This document shows positions 26,138 through 37,735 of a DNA stretch of 64,000 nucleotides, piece after piece. The position numbers and the translations under genes were made by a program. The notes beneath the pieces are model-generated. The model searched no databases. It saw only the letters and a list, made by a program, of their open reading frames with translations, and had not been told where the DNA came from. The DNA comes from Streptomyces verrucosisporus (GTDB taxonomy: Bacteria; Actinomycetota; Actinomycetes; Streptomycetales; Streptomycetaceae). The stretch spans positions 62,001-126,000 of the forward strand of contig NZ_JADEYH010000013.1 of the NCBI RefSeq assembly GCF_017114865.1, given 5' to 3'. The stretch's first letter is position 1. Each line of letters starts with the position of its first letter.

Positions 26138-26907
26138 TGGCCACTCCCGTCATGGAGAAGTCCCAGGCCGGTGCCGGCGGCACGGCTGCGGACTCCCCCT
26201 ACATCACCGCGACCTTCCGGATCCGCCGGTTCAACCCGGAGGTCTCCGACGAGGTCACCTGGCAGGACTTCGAGCTGGAGATCGACCCCAAGGAGCGCGT
26301 CCTGGACGCCCTCCACAAGATCAAGTGGGAGGTCGACGGCACTCTGACCTTCCGGCGCTCCTGCGCGCACGGCATCTGCGGCTCCGACGCGATGCGCATC
26401 AACGGCCGCAACCGGCTGGCGTGCAAGACGCTGATCAAGGACATCAACCCGGACAAGCCGATCACCGTCGAGCCGATTAAGGGGCTCACGGTCCTCAAGG
26501 ACCTGGTGGTCGACATGGAGCCGTTCTTCCAGGCCTACCGGGACGTGATGCCCTTCCTGATCACCAAGGGCAACGAGCCGACCCGCGAGCGCCTGCAGTC
26601 CGCCGAGGACCGCGAGCGCTTCGACGACACCACCAAGTGCATCCTGTGCGCCGCGTGCACCTCCTCGTGCCCGGTGTTCTGGAACGACGGCCAGTACTTC
26701 GGCCCGGCGGCGATCGTCAACGCGCACCGCTTCATCTTCGACTCCCGCGACGAGGGCGGTGAGCAGCGCCTGGAGATCCTCAACGACCGCGAGGGCGTCT
26801 GGCGCTGCCGCACCACCTTCAACTGCACGGAGGCCTGCCCGCGCGGCATCGAGGTCACCAAGGCCATCCAGGAGGTCAAGCGCGCGCTGATCACGCGCCG
26901 CTACTGA
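26137..26907 (+). CDS. sdhB: Succinate dehydrogenase iron-sulfur subunit SdhB
   Basis: A 256-aa subunit carrying electrons from FAD to the membrane anchor. The [2Fe-2S] Cys set is in RRSCAHGICGSDAM and LACKT; the [4Fe-4S]/[3Fe-4S] clusters in CILCAACTSSCPVFW and CTEACPRGIEV. The ATG shares one base with the sdhA stop (TGATG); an in-frame ATG 15 nt later is possible. Last gene of the operon, followed by two hairpins. Confidence 0.97.
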   Translation: MATPVMEKSQAGAGGTAADSPYITATFRIRRFNPEVSDEVTWQDFELEIDPKERVLDALHKIKWEVDGTLTFRRSCAHGICGSDAMRINGRNRLACKTLIKDINPDKPITVEPIKGLTVLKDLVVDMEPFFQAYRDVMPFLITKGNEPTRERLQSAEDRERFDDTTKCILCAACTSSCPVFWNDGQYFGPAAIVNAHRFIFDSRDEGGEQRLEILNDREGVWRCRTTFNCTEACPRGIEVTKAIQEVKRALITRRY

Positions 26908-26947
26908 CGTCCCCCTCCGGTCCGTCCGCCACGGGCGGACCGGGGCC

Positions 26948-26987
26948 CGAAGGCGCCCGGCCGGGGAGACCCGGCCGGGCGCCTTCG
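26948..26987. terminator. 18-bp terminator hairpin after sdhB
   Basis: A perfect 18-bp stem (26948-26965 with 26970-26987) capped by a GAGA tetraloop, between the convergent sdhB and metallophosphoesterase genes. A smaller GTCCGCC-ACG-GGCGGAC hairpin lies just before it. It can serve both directions. Confidence 0.9.
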
Positions 26988-27009
26988 TCGTGCGCACGGT
27001 CCCCGCGGG

Positions 27010-28368
27010 TCAGGCCTGCCTGGAGGCGAGTTCGACGACGGTGATGTCGGATTCGGCGCCCACCCGCACCGGCGGGCCCCAGGCGCCCGCGCCGCGGGTG
27101 ACGTAGAGCTGGGTGTCGCCGTAGCGCTCCAGGCCGGCGAGGGTGGGGTTGGCCAGGGCCGCGAGGTGGTTGCCGGGCCACATCTGGCCGCCGTGGGTGT
27201 GGCCGGAGAGCTGGAGGTCGACGCCGTGGTCCACCGCGTCGTGGATCATGACCGGCTGGTGGGCCATGAGGACCACCGCGCGGGAGGCGTCGCGGTCGTC
27301 CAGCGCCCGTGCGAAGTCCGGGCCCTCGCCCTCGGCCTCGCCCGCGAGGTCGTTGACGCCGGCCAGGTCGAAGTGGCGCAGCTCGCGGCGGGCGTTCTCC
27401 AGCGGCTGAAGGCCCAGCTCACGGACGTGGTCGACCCACTCGCCCGCGTCGCCGAAGTACTCGTGGTTGCCGGTGACGAAGTAGGAGCCGTCGCGCGAGC
27501 GGAGCCGCGACAGCGGCTCGGCGGCGCTGCCGAGCTCGGCGACGGTGCCGTCCACCAGGTCGCCGACGACGGCGACCATGTCGGCGTCGGCCCGGTTGAT
27601 GGTGTCCACGATCCGCTGGGTGTGGGAGCGGCCCAGGACGGGGCCGAGGTGGATGTCGCTGACGACGGCGATGCGGTAGCCGTGGGCGGCGCGGGGCAGC
27701 TTGGCCAGGGGGACGGTGACGCGCTTGAGCTTCGGGCCGCGCATCACGCCGTACGTGCCGTAGCCGACCGTCCCGGCCGCCGCGACGCCCGCTGCGGCGG
27801 CCACGGTGCGGGACACGAACAGCCGGCGCGACGGACCGGCCGGCGGGCGCTCGCCCGTTCGGGGACCGGTGCCGGAGCCGGTTCCGGGGTCCGCGCCGTC
27901 GCGGTCCGCGACGGCCGTGCGCGCCGTCCCGGCCGGGGCACCGCCGCCCACGCTCCCCTCCGCGGAAGCGGTGGCGGGGCCCGACGCGGCGGTGGCCTCG
28001 CCGGAGGCGCCCGCGGCGCTGTTCCCGCCGGCCGCCCGCCGCGCGTCCCGCCGCTCCAGCAGGCGGCGCAGCAGCGGCCGCACCGCCTCCCCGGCGAACA
28101 GGGCCAGCGTCAGGTAGAGCACCATGGCGAGCCAGAGGAGACCCGGCCAGGCGAGGATCTGCTTCAGGAGGAAGGGCACGTCCGCCCGTCCGGCGATCTG
28201 CGCCGCGACGGTGATCAGCGGCAGCAGGACGAGCAGGGGCGTGCCCACCCGTCTGTACCAGGTGCCGCGCGCCGCCACGTCGCGCACCAGACGCCGCCAC
28301 AGGTACCAGTGCACCGCCGCCAGGACGGCGATCACCAGCACCAGGACGCCCACGAACACCACGGCCAT
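27010..28368 (-). CDS. Membrane-bound calcineurin-like metallophosphoesterase
   Basis: A 452-aa protein with four N-terminal hydrophobic stretches up to about residue 95, an Ala/Gly/Thr-rich loop, and a fifth helix after a twin-Arg segment (SRRLFVSRTVAAAAGVAAAGT). The C-terminal 220 residues are the catalytic domain, probably outside the cell, with the full metal set: SDIHLGP, GDLVDG, GNHEYF, LMAHQP and SGHTHGG. This resembles the YkuE/YaeI group of membrane phosphoesterases. ATG at 28368 has GGAG 6 nt upstream; GTG at 28380 is the alternative. Substrate unknown. Confidence 0.88.
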   Translation of the reverse strand: MAVVFVGVLVLVIAVLAAVHWYLWRRLVRDVAARGTWYRRVGTPLLVLLPLITVAAQIAGRADVPFLLKQILAWPGLLWLAMVLYLTLALFAGEAVRPLLRRLLERRDARRAAGGNSAAGASGEATAASGPATASAEGSVGGGAPAGTARTAVADRDGADPGTGSGTGPRTGERPPAGPSRRLFVSRTVAAAAGVAAAGTVGYGTYGVMRGPKLKRVTVPLAKLPRAAHGYRIAVVSDIHLGPVLGRSHTQRIVDTINRADADMVAVVGDLVDGTVAELGSAAEPLSRLRSRDGSYFVTGNHEYFGDAGEWVDHVRELGLQPLENARRELRHFDLAGVNDLAGEAEGEGPDFARALDDRDASRAVVLMAHQPVMIHDAVDHGVDLQLSGHTHGGQMWPGNHLAALANPTLAGLERYGDTQLYVTRGAGAWGPPVRVGAESDITVVELASRQA

Positions 28369-28451
28369 GCCCCGCTCCACTCCCCTGCCCTGTTGTCTGT
28401 CCTCAGCCGAACGTACCGGCGGCCGTCATCCGTTCCGCGGCCGCCCTGCCG

Positions 28452-28700
28452 TCAGCCGTCGCGTGAGGCGCGCAGCGCCAGCAGACCGCGCAGCCCGATG
28501 ACCCCGATGGCCGTGCCCAGCGCCAGCGAGACCGCGGCCAGCACCAGATGGATCCAGAAGTACGTGGTCGGGTCACCGACGTCGTCGAACGCCAGGCCGC
28601 CGCTGTCCTTCCACAGGTTCCTGGTGAAGTTGGTCCACACGAACCAGCTCCACGCCCCGAAGGCGAGCAGGAACCACGAGATGGGGCGAGAGAGTTTCAC
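28452..28700 (-). CDS. SCO4848-type small membrane protein
   Basis: An 82-aa protein with two membrane helices, LSRPISWFLLAFGAWSWFVW near the start and a second from WIHLVLAAVSLALGTAIGVIGL, joined by an aromatic and Asp-rich loop. I recognise it as the SCO4848 family of actinobacterial membrane proteins. The GTG start is preceded by AGGTG very close by and by CATACT 7 nt upstream, so a leaderless start is possible. Divergent from the DD-carboxypeptidase gene, a pairing I recall from other Streptomyces. Function unknown. Confidence 0.8.
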   Translation of the reverse strand: MKLSRPISWFLLAFGAWSWFVWTNFTRNLWKDSGGLAFDDVGDPTTYFWIHLVLAAVSLALGTAIGVIGLRGLLALRASRDG

Positions 28701-28799
28701 ACCTACAAGTATGTCTATCGGCCCAACGGAATCACTGACAGGGGCGTCTCCCGCCACCGCGATGGTCCTCTCGGAGGTTCCCCTCCGTCGCCGAGCCGA

Positions 28800-28811
28800 T
28801 ACGTTCGCTCC
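28800..28811 (+). promoter_or_regulatory. Leaderless-type promoter of the DD-carboxypeptidase gene
   Basis: TACGTT at 28800-28805, then 6 nt to the GTG start at 28812. No ribosome site. Confidence 0.45.
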
Positions 28812-30374
28812 GTGTCGAAGACTCACTGCGTAATCGCCCGCGCGCGCCGAGTGCGCAGCGCCCGCGGCCCCGCCGCCACCGCCCTGCTCCTGCCCTGCCT
28901 CCTCGCGGGCGCTCCGGCCGCGGCACACGCCGTGTCGGACAAGCCCAGGGAGCCCTCCCCGCCCTCGCGGATGTCCGCCGTCGGCGGCGAACGCCTGGGC
29001 CTTCCCGGTGTCCAGATAGAACCGCGGGCCGGGGCCCCCGAACTGCCCGAATCGATCACCTCGCGCGCGTGGATCGTCGCGGACGCCGAGACCGGCGACG
29101 TGCTGGCGGCGAAGAACGCGCACTGGCCGCTCGCCCCGGCCAGCACCATCAAGATGCTGTTCGCCGACACCCTGCTCCCGAAGTTCGACAAGGACCGGGT
29201 CCACCGCGTCTCGCGGGAGGAGCTGCTCCGGGTCGGCCCGGGCAGCAGCATGGTCGGCCTCAAGGAGGGCCTGACCTACACGGTCGACGACCTGTGGAAG
29301 GGCGTCTTCCTCCGCTCGGGCAACGACGCGGTGCACGCGCTGGCCGAGCTGAACGGCGGCGTGGACAAGACCGTCCGGGAGATGAACGAGCACGCCGGAC
29401 GGCTCGGCGCGACGGACACCCATGTCGTCAGCCCCGACGGCTACGACGCCGAGGGACACGTCTCCTCCGCCTACGACCTCACCCTGTTCGCCCGCTCGGG
29501 GATGCGGAAGCCGGACTTCCGCGAGTACGCGGCCACCGTCCGCGCCCGGTTCCCCGGGGACGTGGAGAAGGGGGAGGACGGGAAGAGGAAGCGCGAGACC
29601 TTCGAGATCCAGAACACCAACCGCCTGCTGACCGGCGCCCCCGGCCTGGAGCCGTACGAGGGCATCGCGGGCGTCAAGAACGGCTACACCACCAACGCCG
29701 GTTCCACCTTCACCGGCGTCGCCCAGCGCGGCGACCGGGTGCTGCTGGTGACCGCCATGCACCCCGAGGGGGGCGGCCTCAGCGTCTACGAGGAGACCGC
29801 CGACCTCCTGGACTGGGGCTTCGAGGCGGCCGGGAGGACCGAGCCCGTGGGAGAGCTGGTGCCGCCCGAGGGGGCCGCGGACGGGCTCGGCAAGAACACC
29901 GACGACAGGCCCGGCAACCAGGCGGGCGGGGCCGGCGAGCAGCCCGCCGGGCCCACCACGCCCACCGCGTCCAGGACGCACGGGTCGTCGGACGGCGCCG
30001 GTACGGCCCTGATGATCGTGGCGGCGTCCCTGGTCGCGCTCGGCGCGGGTGCCTACGGGGTGCACCGGCGCTGGCCGCTGCCGGGCATGGCCGGTGTGCC
30101 CCGCCCGGGGCGCGGCCCGCAGGGTCCGGCGGTCCTGGGCGGCCCGGGCAACCCCGGCGCCCTGGAGAGGATCGTGACGAGGCCGCCGGCCCCCGGGAGG
30201 CCGGCGGGTGCCGGAGGCGCCGGTGGGGCCGCGGTGGGCGGGAAGGGGAGGGCAGGCTCCCCGGAGGAAGGGGAGAGCTCCGGGGAGAGGACCGCCGCCG
30301 GATCCGGTGAGACCGCGGTCTCCGAGCCCCCCGAGCCCCCGGCACCCCCGGCGAAGGACGCCGGGACGCCCTGA
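28812..30374 (+). CDS. D-alanyl-D-alanine carboxypeptidase (S11, penicillin-binding) with C-terminal membrane anchor
   Basis: A 520-aa exported enzyme trimming the terminal D-Ala of peptidoglycan stem peptides. Signal peptide (LLLPCLLAGAPAAAHA ending near 40), catalytic SxxK as STIK (Ser111, Lys114), SGN at 169-171, and KNG at 289-291 in place of the usual KTG. The catalytic domain ends near 360, followed by a Gly/Pro linker, one membrane helix (LMIVAASLVALGAGAYGV) and a long Pro/Gly/Glu cytoplasmic tail. The GTG start is chosen because it gives a proper signal peptide. It is convergent with the 2H phosphoesterase gene. Confidence 0.92.
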   Translation: MSKTHCVIARARRVRSARGPAATALLLPCLLAGAPAAAHAVSDKPREPSPPSRMSAVGGERLGLPGVQIEPRAGAPELPESITSRAWIVADAETGDVLAAKNAHWPLAPASTIKMLFADTLLPKFDKDRVHRVSREELLRVGPGSSMVGLKEGLTYTVDDLWKGVFLRSGNDAVHALAELNGGVDKTVREMNEHAGRLGATDTHVVSPDGYDAEGHVSSAYDLTLFARSGMRKPDFREYAATVRARFPGDVEKGEDGKRKRETFEIQNTNRLLTGAPGLEPYEGIAGVKNGYTTNAGSTFTGVAQRGDRVLLVTAMHPEGGGLSVYEETADLLDWGFEAAGRTEPVGELVPPEGAADGLGKNTDDRPGNQAGGAGEQPAGPTTPTASRTHGSSDGAGTALMIVAASLVALGAGAYGVHRRWPLPGMAGVPRPGRGPQGPAVLGGPGNPGALERIVTRPPAPGRPAGAGGAGGAAVGGKGRAGSPEEGESSGERTAAGSGETAVSEPPEPPAPPAKDAGTP

Positions 30375-30449
30375 GCGCTCCGGGCGCCCTGAGCGTTCCG
30401 CGGCCCGGGAGGGCCGTGGTCGGCCCCCTGCTCCGCGCGCCGAGGCGCG

Positions 30450-31034
30450 TCAGAGCGAGGGGGCCGGAGGCCTGAAGAAGTCGGGTTGCGGAGGCAGGGG
30501 CAGAGGCGTGGAACCGCCGAAGGAGAACTCTCTGCGGAGCCGCCACACGCAGTCCTCGCCCTGCTCGTACAGAGCGAAGCCCGTCACCGTCCAGGCGGCC
30601 TCGAAGTCGGCCAGCTCCGCGTAAGCCCGGTCCATCGCCTCCTCGGCGATGCCGTGGGCGACCGTGACGTGCGGGTGGTAGGGGAACCGGAGATCGCGGG
30701 CGAGCGGGCCGTCCTCGGCCCGGATCCGCTCCTGGAGCCATCCGCAGGCCGAGGATCCCTCGACTACCTGGACGAAGACCACCGGCGACAGCGGGCGGAA
30801 GGTGTCCGTACCCGACAGCCTCATCGGGAAGGCCCGTCCCCCCGCCGCCACCCGGGCGAGGTGCTCCTCGATCTCGGGGCGGCACACGGGGTCCACCTCG
30901 GTCGGCGGCAGGAGGGTCACGTGGGTGGGGATGCCGTGGGCCGCGCTGTCACCGAAGCCGGCGCGCCGCTGCTGGAGCAGGCTGCCGTAGGGCTCCGGGA
31001 CCGCGATCGATACACCGAGCGTGACGGTCCCCAC
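30450..31034 (-). CDS. 2H phosphoesterase / 2'-5' RNA ligase family protein
   Basis: A 194-aa protein with the two HxT/Sx motifs of the 2H superfamily: THVTLLPP (His38) and PHVTVAHG (His122), each on a central beta strand. Members act on 2'-5' linked or cyclic phosphates of RNA or nucleotides. GTG at 31034 has GGAG 6 nt upstream; the open frame extends further but with frame-shadow sequence. It lies 58 nt after trpS on the same strand and could be cotranscribed. Confidence 0.88.
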   Translation of the reverse strand: MGTVTLGVSIAVPEPYGSLLQQRRAGFGDSAAHGIPTHVTLLPPTEVDPVCRPEIEEHLARVAAGGRAFPMRLSGTDTFRPLSPVVFVQVVEGSSACGWLQERIRAEDGPLARDLRFPYHPHVTVAHGIAEEAMDRAYAELADFEAAWTVTGFALYEQGEDCVWRLRREFSFGGSTPLPLPPQPDFFRPPAPSL

Positions 31035-31092
31035 GTGCTTCTCCTTCCTCGTCCCTGCCGTTTCCTTCTCCCCCTGGCCGCCTGCCGCCCTG

Positions 31093-33662
<2,570 letters not shown>

Positions 33663-33714
33663 GGTACGGGCGCGGGTTCGCGCGGCGTCCTCCGGCGGGC
33701 CGCCTCTCGGCGGG

Positions 33715-35220
33715 TCATCCCCTGACGGGCCGTCCGAGGGCGCCGCGCAGCACCGCGCACAGCGCCTCCACCGCCGGGGAGAAGCCGTGCTCGGGCGGGG
33801 TGCCGTAGCCGACGACGAGCGCGTCGCGTCCGGGGCCGGGCGCCGGGGCGGCCGCCGGGTGGCGGAAGCGCGCCAGCCCCTCCAGGGCCACCCCCGCCCG
33901 CCGTGCCGCCTCCAGCACCGGCTCCTCGGCGCCCGGCGGCAGTTCCAGCACGGCGTGCAGTCCGGCCGCGATGCCCGTGACGCGTACCGCGGGGGCGTGC
34001 TCGGCGAGCGCGGCCACGAGCTGGTCGCGCCGGCGCCGGTAGCGCAGCCGCATGGCGCGCACATGCCGGTCGTACGCCCCCGAGTCCAGGAAGTCGGCGA
34101 GGGTGAGCTGGTCGAGGACGCCGCAGGTCTCGGCCGTCTCGCGGCGGACGGCCAGGACGGGGCCGAGCAGCGCCTCGGGCACCACCATCCAGCCCAGCCG
34201 CAGCCCCGGCACCAGGCTCTTGCTGGTGGTGCCGAGGTAGACCACCCGTTCCGGATCGAGGTCCTGGAGCACGCCGACGGGCCGGCGGTCGTAGCGGAAC
34301 TCACCGTCGTAGTCGTCCTCCAGGACCACCGCCCCGGTGGCCCGCGCCCAGTCGACGACGGCCGTGCGCCGGTCGTGGTGGAGGGGGACGCCGGTGGGGT
34401 ACTGGTGGGCGGGGGTGAGGAGGGCGGCGCGCGCTCCGGCGCCGTACAGGGCGGACACGTCGGCGCCGCGGCCGTCCACCGGCAGCGGCACGGTGCGCGC
34501 CCCGGCGCGGGCCAGCAGGTCGCGGTGGATCCACAGGCCGTACGACTCCACCGCCACCGTGGTGCCCAGCACCTCCCCCAGCAGCGCCAGCCCGCGCACG
34601 AACCCGGCGCAGACCACGATCCGTTCGGGGTCGGCGCGCACACCCCGCGCGCGGGAGAGGTATCCGGCCAGCGCACGGCGCAGTTCGGGCCGGCCGCGCG
34701 GGTCGTCGTAGCCGAGGGCCGCGCTGGGCGCGGCGGTCAGGGCGCGGCGGGCGGAGGTGAGCCAGGCGGCGCGGGGGAAGGCGGAGACGTCCGGCCGCCC
34801 GGAGCGCAGGTCGTGGAGGACGCGCGGGGGCGTACGGGCGGGAGCGGATGGGCGTGGGGATCGGCGCTGGGCGGCGGGGCGCGCGCCCGACGGGTCGGTC
34901 GGCGCGGCCGGTTCGGCGCGCGGCGCGACGCGGGTGCCCGAGCCCTGACGGGCCGTCAGCCAGCCCTCGGCGACGAGTTCGGCGTACGCGTCGGCCACGG
35001 TGTTGCGGGCGACGCCCAGGTCGGCGGCGAGCGAGCGGGAGGAGGGCAACCGGGTGCCGGGGGCGAGGCGGCCGGTGCGGACGGCGTCGCGCAGGGCGCG
35101 CATCAGACAGGCGCGCAGGCCCCCCGGTCCGCCGAGGTCCAGATGGAGGTCGCTGCCGGCGGCCGGTCCGGCCGACGGTCCGGCCGGACCGTCGGCCGGA
35201 TTGGCCCAGGATTCCCGCAT
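33715..35220 (-). CDS. MocR/PdxR-type transcriptional regulator (GntR HTH plus aminotransferase domain)
   Basis: A 501-aa regulator with a GntR winged helix at about 30-100 (LPSSRSLAADLGVARNTVADAY, LTARQGSGTRV), a Pro-rich linker and a fold-type I aminotransferase domain that binds PLP or a PLP-amine as ligand (LGYDDPRGRPELRRAL, EDDYDGEFRY, and the PLP lysine in TTSKSLVPGLRLGW). MocR proteins usually control the divergent neighbour, here the CMD/ICL-like pair starting 47 nt away, so this is probably its regulator. A repeated Gly/Pro/Ala stretch lies at residues 8-22. ATG start. Confidence 0.92.
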   Translation of the reverse strand: MRESWANPADGPAGPSAGPAAGSDLHLDLGGPGGLRACLMRALRDAVRTGRLAPGTRLPSSRSLAADLGVARNTVADAYAELVAEGWLTARQGSGTRVAPRAEPAAPTDPSGARPAAQRRSPRPSAPARTPPRVLHDLRSGRPDVSAFPRAAWLTSARRALTAAPSAALGYDDPRGRPELRRALAGYLSRARGVRADPERIVVCAGFVRGLALLGEVLGTTVAVESYGLWIHRDLLARAGARTVPLPVDGRGADVSALYGAGARAALLTPAHQYPTGVPLHHDRRTAVVDWARATGAVVLEDDYDGEFRYDRRPVGVLQDLDPERVVYLGTTSKSLVPGLRLGWMVVPEALLGPVLAVRRETAETCGVLDQLTLADFLDSGAYDRHVRAMRLRYRRRRDQLVAALAEHAPAVRVTGIAAGLHAVLELPPGAEEPVLEAARRAGVALEGLARFRHPAAAPAPGPGRDALVVGYGTPPEHGFSPAVEALCAVLRGALGRPVRG

Positions 35221-35254
35221 GGAAGTGGACCATACCCCTGGGCTACCGCCCGCC

Positions 35255-35267
35255 TAGGGTCGTCACC
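35255..35267 (+). promoter_or_regulatory. Leaderless-type promoter in the MocR/CMD divergent region
   Basis: TAGGGT at 35255-35260, then 7 nt to the ATG at 35268. The 47-nt gap to the regulator start leaves room for the MocR operator only across this promoter; GTGGACCATACC at 35225-35236 is a candidate half-site. Confidence 0.5.
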
Positions 35268-35762
35268 ATGACGACAGTTCACGAACACGGCCCGCGCATG
35301 AACCTCTGGAAGCTCGTCCCCGAGGTGTACAAGGGGATGGCCGCCTTCGAGGCCGCGGCGTCGAAGGGCCTGGACCCGGTCATCGCCGAACTGGTCAAGA
35401 TCCGCGCCTCACAGCTCAACAAGTGCGCCTTCTGCATCGACATGCATCTGACCGACGCCCGCAAGCTGGGCGTCGACCGGCTCAAGCTGGACCTGCTCGA
35501 CGCCTGGGAGGAGGCCCACGGCCTCTACACCGGCAGGGAGCAGGCCGCTCTCGCCCTCACCGAGGCGGTCACCCGGCTGGACGGCGGCACGCCGCAGGGG
35601 CACTACGTTCCGGACGAGGTCTACGAGCGGGCGGCGAAGAACTTCGAGGAGACCGAACTGGCCCATCTGATCTCGCAGATCGTCTCCATCAACGCCTGGA
35701 ACCGCTTCCAGGTGGCCACCCGCGCCGTGCCCGGCTCGCTCATGGACAAGGGCCGGGAGTGA
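35268..35762 (+). CDS. Carboxymuconolactone decarboxylase / AhpD-like family protein
   Basis: A 164-aa helical protein of the CMD/AhpD family. The redox motif CAFCIDMH (Cys-x-x-Cys-x-x-x-His) in ASQLNKCAFCIDMH is the signature of alkylhydroperoxidase D-type members rather than true decarboxylases. Start overlaps no gene but is leaderless-like. The last codon overlaps the next gene as GTGA. With a MocR regulator opposite, a role in handling an amine- or peroxide-related compound is possible but not shown. Confidence 0.92.
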   Translation: MTTVHEHGPRMNLWKLVPEVYKGMAAFEAAASKGLDPVIAELVKIRASQLNKCAFCIDMHLTDARKLGVDRLKLDLLDAWEEAHGLYTGREQAALALTEAVTRLDGGTPQGHYVPDEVYERAAKNFEETELAHLISQIVSINAWNRFQVATRAVPGSLMDKGRE

Positions 35763-36496
35763 CCGACGGCGGCCGGGGCGCGGTGGACGCCTTCCGCGCC
35801 CTCCAGCACCGTGACGCACCCCTGGTCCTGCCCAACGTCTGGGACGCGGTGAGCGCCCGCGCCTTCGCCGGCGCGGGCTTCCCCGCGCTGGCCACCTCCA
35901 GCAGCGCGGTGGCCGCCACCCTGGGGTACGCCGACGGCGAGGACACCCCGCCCGGCGAGATGTTCGCGGCCGTCGCCCGGATCGTCCGTGCGGTGGACGT
36001 CCCCGTCACCGCCGACATCGAGCGGGGCTACGGACTGGCCCCCGAGGAGATCGCCGAGCGGCTGCTGGAGGCCGGCGCGGTCGGCTGCAACCTGGAGGAC
36101 TCCGGGCCGGCCGATCCGGAGTTGGCCGATCCGGGGCGTCAGGCGGAGCGGCTGGCCGCGGTGTGCGCGGCGGCGGACGGAAGACTGCTGGTCAACGCCC
36201 GGATCGACACCTATCTGCGCGGCGCGGACGATCCACTGGCGGCGGCGGTGGAGCGCGGGCGGCTGTACGCGGCGGCCGGCGCCGAGTGCGTCTACCCCAT
36301 CACCGCGCCCCCGGACCACCTTCCGGTGCTGGCGGCGGAGATCGGTGTCCCGGTCAACGCCCTGTGCCACCCCGGCGCCCCCTCCCCCGCCGAACTCGGC
36401 GCCCTGGGCGCCGCTCGCGTCACCTTCGGCGGCTCGCTCCACGCCCGCGCCTCCGCCGCCGTCGCGGATCTGGCCGCCGGGCTGCGTGCGGGCTGA
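35759..36496 (+). CDS. Isocitrate lyase/PEP mutase superfamily protein
   Basis: A 245-aa (beta/alpha)8 barrel enzyme of the ICL/PEPM superfamily: LVLPNVWDAVSARAFAGAGF near the start, SSSAVAATLGYADGE, the metal site TADIERGYG, NLEDSG, and VNARIDTYL. The KKCGH active-site loop of true isocitrate lyases is absent, so a C-C or C-P lyase such as an oxaloacetate hydrolase or carboxyphosphonoenolpyruvate mutase-type activity is more likely. Coupled to the CMD gene by GTGA. Only 7 nt separate it from the convergent MFS gene. Confidence 0.88.
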   Translation: MTDGGRGAVDAFRALQHRDAPLVLPNVWDAVSARAFAGAGFPALATSSSAVAATLGYADGEDTPPGEMFAAVARIVRAVDVPVTADIERGYGLAPEEIAERLLEAGAVGCNLEDSGPADPELADPGRQAERLAAVCAAADGRLLVNARIDTYLRGADDPLAAAVERGRLYAAAGAECVYPITAPPDHLPVLAAEIGVPVNALCHPGAPSPAELGALGAARVTFGGSLHARASAAVADLAAGLRAG

Positions 36497-36503
36497 GGGC
36501 CGT

Positions 36504-37730
36504 TCAGACCCCGGCACCCGCGCGCCCGGCGGGGAAACCGTGCGTGCGGGCGGCGAGCACGACGGCCGACACCGGCACCAGGAGGACGAGGACGCTCCAG
36601 GGGAGCGAGGAGACGCCGGCCGCCCCGAGGAGCAGGCCGCCGACGAACCCGCCCCCTGCCATGGCCGCGTTCCACAGGGTGACGAGCATCGCCTGCGCGG
36701 AATCCGCCTGTTCTCCGGCGGCGTCGCCCGCGGCGGTCTGCAGGAGGGTCGGGGCGCCTCCCCAGCCCAGGCCCCACAGGATCGCGGCGGTGTAGACGGG
36801 TACGGCGCCGCCGTCCGCCGCCGCCAGCACGGCGGACGCCGCGCCGACCAGGAGGACCCCCGCGACGGCGAGGACCCGCAGACGGCGGTTGACGTGAGCC
36901 CCCACGGTCCAGATGCCCACCAGGCAGGCGGCGCCGAACACCAGCAGCACCAGGCCGGTGGAGCCGCCCATCCCGAGCCGGTCGAGGAGGACGGCGACGT
37001 AGGCGTAGAGAATGGTGTGGGCCAGCACGAACACCAGGGTGACGAACAGGACCGGCGCCACCCCGGGGACGGTGAGGACCCGCAGCGGCGGAGGCCGGTT
37101 CCCGGCCCGCTGCCCGGGGAAGTCCGGCACCACCGCGGCGATCCACACGAGCAGGCCGAGGGTGAGCCCGGTCATGATCAGGAAGGCCGCTCGCCAGCCC
37201 AGCGCTCCGCCGACGAAGGTCCCCGCGGGCACGCCCAGGGACAGGGCGACCGGGATGCCGGCCATGGCGACGGCGATCGCCCTGCCCTGGAGGTGGACGG
37301 GCGCCATGCGGCGTGCGTACCCGGCCAGCAGCGCCCAGGCCAGCCCCGCGGCCACCCCGGCGGCGAACCGGGCCGTCATGGTGAGGGCGTAGGAGGACGA
37401 GAGCGCCGTGACGGTGTTGGCGACGGCGAAGCCGGCCATCGCCGCCGTCAGCAGCCGCTTGCGCCGCCATCCGGCGGTCGCCGCGGTGAGGGGTATCGCG
37501 GTGAGCGCGGTCCCGAGCGCGTAGACGGTCACCGCCTGGCCCGCCGCGGACTCGCCCACGCCCAGGTCCGCGCTCATGGCGGGCAGCACCCCCGCGGGCA
37601 GCGTCTCGGTCAGGCTGGTGACGAACACGGCCGTGGCCAGCGCGAGCAGCGCGGGCATGGGAAGCTTCCGGTCCCCGGCTTCCTCTCCGGAAGCGGTCGT
37701 CGGCATGGTGTCGGTGGTCATGCCGTGCAT
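36504..37730 (-). CDS. MFS transporter (drug efflux type)
   Basis: A 408-aa permease with 12 predicted helices. The first helix region LLALATAVFVTSLTETLPAGVLPAMSADLGV, the helix 2-3 loop GWRRKRLL and GWRAAFLIMTG in the middle resemble the sugar-efflux/arabinose-efflux (AraJ-like) group. Two possible ATG starts, 37730 and 37721. The divergent MerR gene and a perfect 24-bp palindrome just upstream indicate inducible control by that regulator. Confidence 0.92.
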   Translation of the reverse strand: MHGMTTDTMPTTASGEEAGDRKLPMPALLALATAVFVTSLTETLPAGVLPAMSADLGVGESAAGQAVTVYALGTALTAIPLTAATAGWRRKRLLTAAMAGFAVANTVTALSSSYALTMTARFAAGVAAGLAWALLAGYARRMAPVHLQGRAIAVAMAGIPVALSLGVPAGTFVGGALGWRAAFLIMTGLTLGLLVWIAAVVPDFPGQRAGNRPPPLRVLTVPGVAPVLFVTLVFVLAHTILYAYVAVLLDRLGMGGSTGLVLLVFGAACLVGIWTVGAHVNRRLRVLAVAGVLLVGAASAVLAAADGGAVPVYTAAILWGLGWGGAPTLLQTAAGDAAGEQADSAQAMLVTLWNAAMAGGGFVGGLLLGAAGVSSLPWSVLVLLVPVSAVVLAARTHGFPAGRAGAGV

Positions 37731-37735
37731 GCTCG

